NCBI GenBank assembly: GCA_019415925.1
Contig: DXYG01000097.1
Span: 1 to 8,362, forward strand
Reading direction: 5' to 3'
DNA from: Clostridiales bacterium
GTDB taxonomy: Bacteria; Bacillota; Clostridia; Oscillospirales; Acutalibacteraceae
DNA: 8,362 nucleotides
In this document: positions 4,594-8,362 of the stretch, one piece after another
How the letters are laid out: each line of letters begins with the position of its first letter
Numbering within the stretch: position 1 is the stretch's first letter
The notes under the pieces: model-generated
Told to the model about the DNA's origin: nothing
Databases searched by the model: none
Seen by the model: only the letters and a program-made list of their open reading frames with translations
Program-made: the position numbers and the translations under genes

Positions 4594-6182
4594 TTAGAAT
4601 TAACAATGTTCATATTCCGCTTGACTACAGCGATGAAATAATCAGTAATAAAGCGGCAAAAGAACTTCGTATTGACAAAAATGCAATTAAGTCAGTATCA
4701 ATTTTCAGACGTTCTGTTGATGCAAGAAAGAAAGATAACGTTTACTTTTTATGCTCGATTGACGTTGAGCTGAATATCAATGAAAATTTTGTTCTGAAGA
4801 AATGTAAAAATGCTGTAAAGGTAACTCCCTATAAATATGGAATTAAAGAATGGAAAAGCGGTGCTTCACCTTTAGTTGTAGGTATGGGGCCCGCAGGACT
4901 TTTTGCCGCACTTATTCTTGCACAAAGCGGAGCAAAACCGATTCTGATTGAACGTGGTCGTGACGTAGACAGACGTCACGATGACGTGCAGAAATTCTGG
5001 CTTACAGGAAAGCTTGACACCTCGTCAAACGTTCAATTCGGTGAGGGCGGTGCAGGAACATTCTCCGACGGAAAGCTTAATACGGGAACTAAAGACATAC
5101 GTCAGAGAAAAGTGCTCGAAGAATTTGTTAAGCACGGCGCACCCGACGAAATACTTTATAACGCAAAGCCGCATATTGGTACAGATAAACTTAAAATCAC
5201 CGTAAAAAATATAAGAGAAGAAATTATTTCACTCGGCGGTACTGTCCTTTTTGAAACAAAGCTTATAGGATTTAACGTAAAAGGCGGAAAAATTACCGGT
5301 GCTGTTATCGAAAAGCAAGGTAAAACTGAGATTATAGAAACCGACAATATTATTCTTGCTATCGGTCACAGTGCAAGAGATACGTTTGAAATGTTGTTTG
5401 AAAAAGGTATTCCGATTGAAGCAAAGTCATTTTCTGTCGGAGCGAGAATTGAGCATCTGCGTGAAAGCATTGACCGTTCGCAATACGGAAAATTTGCAGG
5501 AAATAAAAATCTCGGTGCGGCAAGCTACAAGCTGAACACTCATTTACCAAACGGTCGAGGTGTATATACATTTTGTATGTGTCCCGGTGGCAAGGTAGTA
5601 AATGCGTCAAGCGAAGAAAATATGCTTGTCACAAACGGTATGAGCGAATTTGCACGAGATGAAATCAACTCAAACTCCGCTTTGCTTGTGGGAGTTTCAC
5701 CCGATGATTTTAATTCCGACAGTCCTCTTGCAGGAATGTATTTTCAGCGTGAGCTTGAAAAGAAAGCGTTTGAGCTTGGAGGCGGCAACTACAACGCACC
5801 TGTTCAGCGAGTTGAAGATTTTTTAGGCAACACCAAAAGCAATCACATTGGCGAAGTTAAGCCAAGTATTTGTCCCGATTATGAATTAAGCGACTTAAAT
5901 AAAATTCTTCCGGATTTTGTTTTGGAATCAATGAAGCAAGGCATTAAGGATATGGGCAGAAAATTAAACGGATTTGACAATGGTGACGCTATTTTAACAG
6001 GAGTTGAAACAAGAAGCTCCTCCCCCATACGCATTTTACGAAACAATGAAACACTTGAAAGTATTAAGATTAAAGGTCTGTATCCCTGCGGAGAGGGTGC
6101 TGGCTACGCAGGAGGAATCATTTCAGCCGCAGTTGACGGCATAAAATGCGCTGAAGAAATCATAAACAAAAACAATAATTAA
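4590..6182 (+). CDS. COG2509-type FAD-dependent dehydrogenase
   Basis: A 530-residue soluble flavoprotein. Residues 1-90 form an extra N-terminal domain typical of this family, with the pattern IFRRSVDARKK (38-48). The FAD-binding Rossmann core starts at VVGMGPAGLFAA (96-107), with E121 as the ribose-binding acid. FGEGGAGTFSDGKLNT (150-165) is the family's most characteristic stretch. ETRSSSPIRI and GLYPCGEGAGYAGGI near the C-terminus complete the FAD site. No biochemical reaction is established for the family; reports of its function are not known to me. The gene starts on the ATGA overlap with the HI0933-like gene, so the two are almost certainly made together and may form a redox pair. It ends at a shared bidirectional terminator facing rnpB. 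Confidence 0.92.
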   Translation: MIRINNVHIPLDYSDEIISNKAAKELRIDKNAIKSVSIFRRSVDARKKDNVYFLCSIDVELNINENFVLKKCKNAVKVTPYKYGIKEWKSGASPLVVGMGPAGLFAALILAQSGAKPILIERGRDVDRRHDDVQKFWLTGKLDTSSNVQFGEGGAGTFSDGKLNTGTKDIRQRKVLEEFVKHGAPDEILYNAKPHIGTDKLKITVKNIREEIISLGGTVLFETKLIGFNVKGGKITGAVIEKQGKTEIIETDNIILAIGHSARDTFEMLFEKGIPIEAKSFSVGARIEHLRESIDRSQYGKFAGNKNLGAASYKLNTHLPNGRGVYTFCMCPGGKVVNASSEENMLVTNGMSEFARDEINSNSALLVGVSPDDFNSDSPLAGMYFQRELEKKAFELGGGNYNAPVQRVEDFLGNTKSNHIGEVKPSICPDYELSDLNKILPDFVLESMKQGIKDMGRKLNGFDNGDAILTGVETRSSSPIRILRNNETLESIKIKGLYPCGEGAGYAGGIISAAVDGIKCAEEIINKNNN

Positions 6183-6183
6183 A

Positions 6184-6227
6184 ACAAAAGCACCCTGTAA
6201 CCAAGTTCAGTTACAAGGTGCTTTTGT
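6184..6227. terminator. Bidirectional terminator shared by the flavoprotein operon and rnpB
   Basis: ACAAAAGCACC (6184-6194) pairs with GGTGCTTTTGT (6217-6227). Inside, TGTAAC (6196-6201) pairs with GTTACA (6210-6215) across one C/A mismatch. The loop is 8 nt. The outer stem has a T-run on both strands (TTTTGT rightward, TTTTGTTTTAATTA leftward). It starts 2 nt after the COG2509 stop codon and directly abuts the 3' end of RNase P RNA, so one hairpin serves both converging transcripts. Confidence 0.88.
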
Positions 6228-6573
6228 GCGACTGCGTCTGTAAGCCGGGTTCTGTCGTGAACAGCCATCTATCTTGGCAGTCCGTTGCCGAAACTGCTCG
6301 ATGCCACCTCCTAAGGACACGCCGAGCAAGCGTATATGTCCTACCACGGTGTTGCTTCAAATAGGGTTTACACGGCAGACAGGTCTCCCTGCCTCCGGTG
6401 AGCTCTTACCTCACCTTTCCATCCTTACCGATAAATCGGCGGTAATTTTCTGTTGCACTATCCCTGGAGTCGCCTCCGGCGGCCGTTAGCCGTTATTTTT
6501 GCTCTGTGAAGCCCGGACTTTCCTCGCACAAAGCCTTTCGGACTTTGCCCGCAGCTGTTCAACGCACTCGCAG
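6228..6573 (-). ncRNA. rnpB: RNase P RNA, bacterial type A-like
   Basis: This is the catalytic RNA of ribonuclease P, which matures tRNA 5' ends. On the minus strand the universal 5' core element GAGGAAAGTCCGGGCT is at 6525-6510 and the matching 3' element ACAGAACCCGGCTTA at 6255-6241. Between them are AGTGCAACAGAAA, the GGTAAGAG-type segment, and a GTGGTAGG segment near 6340-6350 that fits the loop pairing with the tRNA CCA end. The overall order of helices follows the ancestral (type A, E. coli-like) plan. The ends are set by helix P1: GCGAGTGCGTT (6571-6561) pairs with GACGCAGTCGC (6238-6228) with one mismatch. The length is about 346 nt. The predicted transcription start coincides with the 5' end of P1, and the terminator hairpin follows P1 immediately. 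Exact ends could shift by a few bases. Confidence 0.97.
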
Positions 6574-6578
6574 TATTA

Positions 6579-6607
6579 ATAATAAAATAAATAAACCTAA
6601 AAGTCAA
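6579..6607 (-). promoter_or_regulatory. Sigma-A promoter of rnpB
   Basis: The minus strand has TTGACT (6607-6602), a 17-nt spacer, and TATTAT (6584-6579). Transcription is expected to start near 6572-6573, which is where helix P1 of the RNA begins. This mutual agreement supports both calls. Confidence 0.75.
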
Positions 6608-6625
6608 TAATTTTCTATAAACGGC

Positions 6626-6654
6626 TTGATATAAAGCGAATTTCAGTATATAAT
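6626..6654 (+). promoter_or_regulatory. Sigma-A promoter of the malic enzyme gene
   Basis: TTGATA (6626-6631), a 17-nt spacer, and a consensus TATAAT (6649-6654). The start is expected near 6661, giving a leader of about 36 nt. Its -35 box lies only 18 bp from the -35 box of the divergent rnpB promoter. Confidence 0.75.
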
Positions 6655-6683
6655 TTAAATGTTTGCGATGTAAAAACTATGAG

Positions 6684-6689
6684 AAGGAG
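6684..6689 (+). promoter_or_regulatory. Ribosome binding site deciding the ATG start at 6697
   Basis: AAGGAG lies 7 nt before ATG 6697. An in-frame ATG at 6679 precedes this site and would place it inside the coding sequence, so the downstream ATG is preferred. Confidence 0.85.
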
Positions 6690-6696
6690 TATTTTT

Positions 6697-7869
6697 ATGG
6701 ATATAAGAAAAGAATCCCTTAAAAAGCACTATGAATGGAACGGAAAAATCGAAGTTGTATCAAGAGTTTCAATTTCAAGCTCGGAGGACTTATCTCTTGC
6801 ATACACTCCCGGCGTTGCAGAGCCGTGTCTTGAAATTCAGAAGGATTATGAAAAATCTTTTGAGCTTACAAGAAGAAACAACCTTGTAGCGGTAATCACC
6901 GACGGTACAGCCGTACTCGGACTCGGCGATATAGGTCCTGAGGCAGGTATGCCTGTTATGGAGGGAAAATGTGCGCTGTTCAAGGAATTTGCAGACGTTG
7001 ACGCATTCCCTATCTGCGTAAGAAGCAAAGACGTTGACGAGATTGTAAACACAATTTATCTTATCAGCGGTTCATTCGGCGGAATTAACCTTGAGGATAT
7101 TGCGGCACCGAGATGCTTTGAAATTGAGAAAAAACTCAAGGAAAAGTGCGACATTCCCGTTTTCCACGATGACCAGCACGGAACGGCTGTTATTGTTGCG
7201 GCAGGTCTTTTAAACGCTCTTAAAATTGTCGGTAAAAATATTGAAACTGCCAACATTGTTGTAAACGGTGCAGGCTCGGCAGGTATTGCAATTACAAAGC
7301 ACCTTTTCAATATGGGAGCAAAAAATATTACTCTCTGCGATATTAACGGCATTATCTGCGAGGGTGACGACAGCTTAAGCGAAGTTCACAAATATATGTC
7401 AACAATTACTAACCGTGAAAAGAAAACAGGTACGCTTGCCTATGCAATGAAAGGTGCTGATGTATTTATCGGCGTTTCTGCACCGAATATTGTAAATGAA
7501 GAAATGGTTAAATCTATGGCTGACAAGCCGGTTATCTTCTCTATGGCTAATCCTACTCCCGAAATTATGCCTGACGTTGCAAAAAAAGCAGGTGCGGCTG
7601 TTGTGGGTACAGGCAGAAGCGATTTCCCGAATCAGATTAACAATGTGCTCGCATTCCCGGGAATTTTCAGAGGTGCGCTTGATTGCAGAGCAAGCGAAAT
7701 CAACGAGGAAATGAAAGTTGCAGCTTCATATGCAATTGCTTCCCTCGTTGGTGATGATGAATTAAACCCCGACTACATTCTTCCTCAGGCTTTTGACAAG
7801 AGAATCGGCAAAACTGTTGCAGAGGCTGTTAAGGAAGCGGCTGTTAAAACAGGCGTTGCAAGGATTTAA
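6697..7869 (+). CDS. Malic enzyme, short bacterial type (malate dehydrogenase, oxaloacetate-decarboxylating)
   Basis: A 390-residue soluble enzyme catalysing malate + NAD(P)+ to pyruvate + CO2 + NAD(P)H. The N-terminal malic domain shows LAYTPGVAEP (34-43) with the catalytic tyrosine Y36. TDGTAVLGLGDIGPEAGMPV (68-87) is followed by MEGKCALFK with the catalytic lysine K91. The divalent-metal ligands are in INLEDIAAP (E133, D134) and FHDDQHGT (D158, D159). The NAD-binding domain begins with NGAGSAG at 190-196 and has D215 after the second strand; cofactor choice cannot be settled from this. The length matches the compact ~390-residue class rather than the long MaeA or the MaeB phosphotransacetylase fusion. 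The gene stands alone, with its own strong promoter and terminator, divergent from rnpB. It likely supplies pyruvate and reducing power in fermentation. Confidence 0.96.
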   Translation: MDIRKESLKKHYEWNGKIEVVSRVSISSSEDLSLAYTPGVAEPCLEIQKDYEKSFELTRRNNLVAVITDGTAVLGLGDIGPEAGMPVMEGKCALFKEFADVDAFPICVRSKDVDEIVNTIYLISGSFGGINLEDIAAPRCFEIEKKLKEKCDIPVFHDDQHGTAVIVAAGLLNALKIVGKNIETANIVVNGAGSAGIAITKHLFNMGAKNITLCDINGIICEGDDSLSEVHKYMSTITNREKKTGTLAYAMKGADVFIGVSAPNIVNEEMVKSMADKPVIFSMANPTPEIMPDVAKKAGAAVVGTGRSDFPNQINNVLAFPGIFRGALDCRASEINEEMKVAASYAIASLVGDDELNPDYILPQAFDKRIGKTVAEAVKEAAVKTGVARI

Positions 7870-7889
7870 AATTTAACATATATAAATTC

Positions 7890-7924
7890 AGCGTCAAGGA
7901 ACAAAACTCCTTGACGCTTTATTA
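7890..7924 (+). terminator. Intrinsic terminator of the malic enzyme gene
   Basis: AGCGTCAAGGA (7890-7900) and TCCTTGACGCT (7908-7918) form a perfect 11-bp stem with a 7-nt loop. It is followed by TTATT with only a short T-run. It lies 20 nt after the stop codon. On the other strand the stem is followed by an AT-rich stretch without a clear T-run, so termination of the converging gene at 7962 is possible but weaker. Confidence 0.85.
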
Positions 7925-7961
7925 AAGTAAGATATATAACTGAAAACATAAAGTAAGTTGT

Positions 7962-8354
7962 TTATTCTATGATCTTTTTATCACCAAAATACTGTGTTAA
8001 AATCAAAATCAATGCACTGCAAGCGAGTATTCCATCCATAATACCTGCCGGTAGCATAAACATCATCAACACCATTGCAACAACACAATTGATAATTGAT
8101 AATGCCAATCCCCACATCCTATTTTTCCATAATCCAATTGCACCTATAACTCTTACAATTCCATAAAGCATTCCCATTATAAGCATCAAATTCATACTAT
8201 TTTGAAAATATGGAACGATAAATGAAAAATACTCATTTATATCAAATCTATCTGCACCTAAAATAAATACAGGAATTAGACAAAAACAACCGCCAATTTC
8301 CATTAATGCTCCATGAATAATCATCAAGACTGATGCTATTTTATATTTTTTCAT
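7962..8354 (-). CDS. Small four-TM integral membrane protein of unknown function
   Basis: A 130-residue, very hydrophobic protein with a basic N-terminus (MKKYK). Membrane segments lie at about 6-32, 53-74, 79-99 and 104-122. A short charged loop, LWKNRMWGLALS (75-86), separates the second and third segments. The G-L-x-x-x-R-x-W-x-x-x-L type of loop recalls small membrane proteins of the DUF2127 kind, but I cannot assign a family with confidence. There are no catalytic or metal-binding motifs. An in-frame TAA lies two codons before the ATG at 8354, so this is the longest possible frame. The 8 visible bases upstream show no good ribosome binding site, so a later start (for example ATG at residue 11) cannot be ruled out. 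The gene converges on malic enzyme; its own promoter lies outside the window. Confidence 0.7.
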   Translation of the reverse strand: MKKYKIASVLMIIHGALMEIGGCFCLIPVFILGADRFDINEYFSFIVPYFQNSMNLMLIMGMLYGIVRVIGAIGLWKNRMWGLALSIINCVVAMVLMMFMLPAGIMDGILACSALILILTQYFGDKKIIE

Positions 8355-8362
8355 CTGTTAAC

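Noticed and set aside
4959..4980. 8-bp inverted repeat CGTGACGT-6 nt-ACGTCACG inside the COG2509 coding region.
   Set aside because: It encodes family-typical residues (RDVDRRH region after the ribose-binding acid), so codon choice for repeated Asp/Arg explains it; no regulatory context is visible.
6274..6489. Plus-strand open reading frame of 71 codons across 6274-6489.
   Set aside because: It lies wholly inside the RNase P RNA gene on the opposite strand and has no ribosome binding site or recognisable protein features.
6183..6696. Mobile element, CRISPR or riboswitch in the 500-nt gap between protein genes.
   Set aside because: The gap is fully explained by a bidirectional terminator, rnpB, and two divergent promoters.

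Overview
The window is an AT-rich, gene-dense stretch of bacterial chromosome. It looks like a Gram-positive anaerobe of the class Clostridia (Oscillospiraceae/Ruminococcus-like). The reasons are strong AGGAG-type ribosome binding sites, sigma-A promoters close to consensus, short intergenic gaps with intrinsic terminators, a SpoIVFA/SpoIVFB-like membrane pair, a VanZ-like protein, a COG2426 'small multi-drug export' protein, and HI0933- and COG2509-type flavoproteins. The lineage is inferred from gene content and signals only.

Layout. (1) 1-2613, minus strand, read right to left: a VanZ-like membrane protein, a 12-TM MATE transporter, a small SpoIVFA-like single-TM protein, and the N-terminal part of an M50 (site-2-protease) metalloprotease that runs off the left edge. 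(2) 2614-2832: a divergent control region with a near-consensus promoter for each side and a perfect 11-bp inverted repeat. (3) 2833-6182, plus strand: a COG2426 membrane protein, then two flavoproteins whose reading frames overlap by ATGA. (4) 6184-6227: a hairpin serving as terminator for both converging transcripts. (5) 6228-6573, minus strand: the RNase P RNA gene rnpB. (6) 6574-6696: back-to-back promoters for rnpB and the next gene. (7) 6697-7869, plus strand: a short-type malic enzyme with its own promoter and a strong terminator. (8) 7962-8354, minus strand: a small four-TM membrane protein of unknown role.

How the genes may work together. The M50 protease and the SpoIVFA-like protein overlap by 20 nt and probably form a membrane protease/partner pair. 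The partner has no room for the peptidoglycan-peptidase-like domain usually present in this family. The two flavoproteins are translationally coupled but their substrates are unknown. Malic enzyme and rnpB are housekeeping genes that share only a promoter region. The most unusual structural observation is that three same-strand gene junctions (VanZ/MATE, MATE/SpoIVFA-like, COG2426/flavoprotein) each carry an intrinsic-terminator-like hairpin directly against, or enclosing, the next gene's ribosome binding site. This suggests attenuated or stepped-down expression within the transcription units.

I found no CRISPR array, insertion sequence, phage gene, tRNA or convincing novel multi-gene system. 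Apart from the junction hairpins and the divergent dyad, this looks like ordinary core chromosome.
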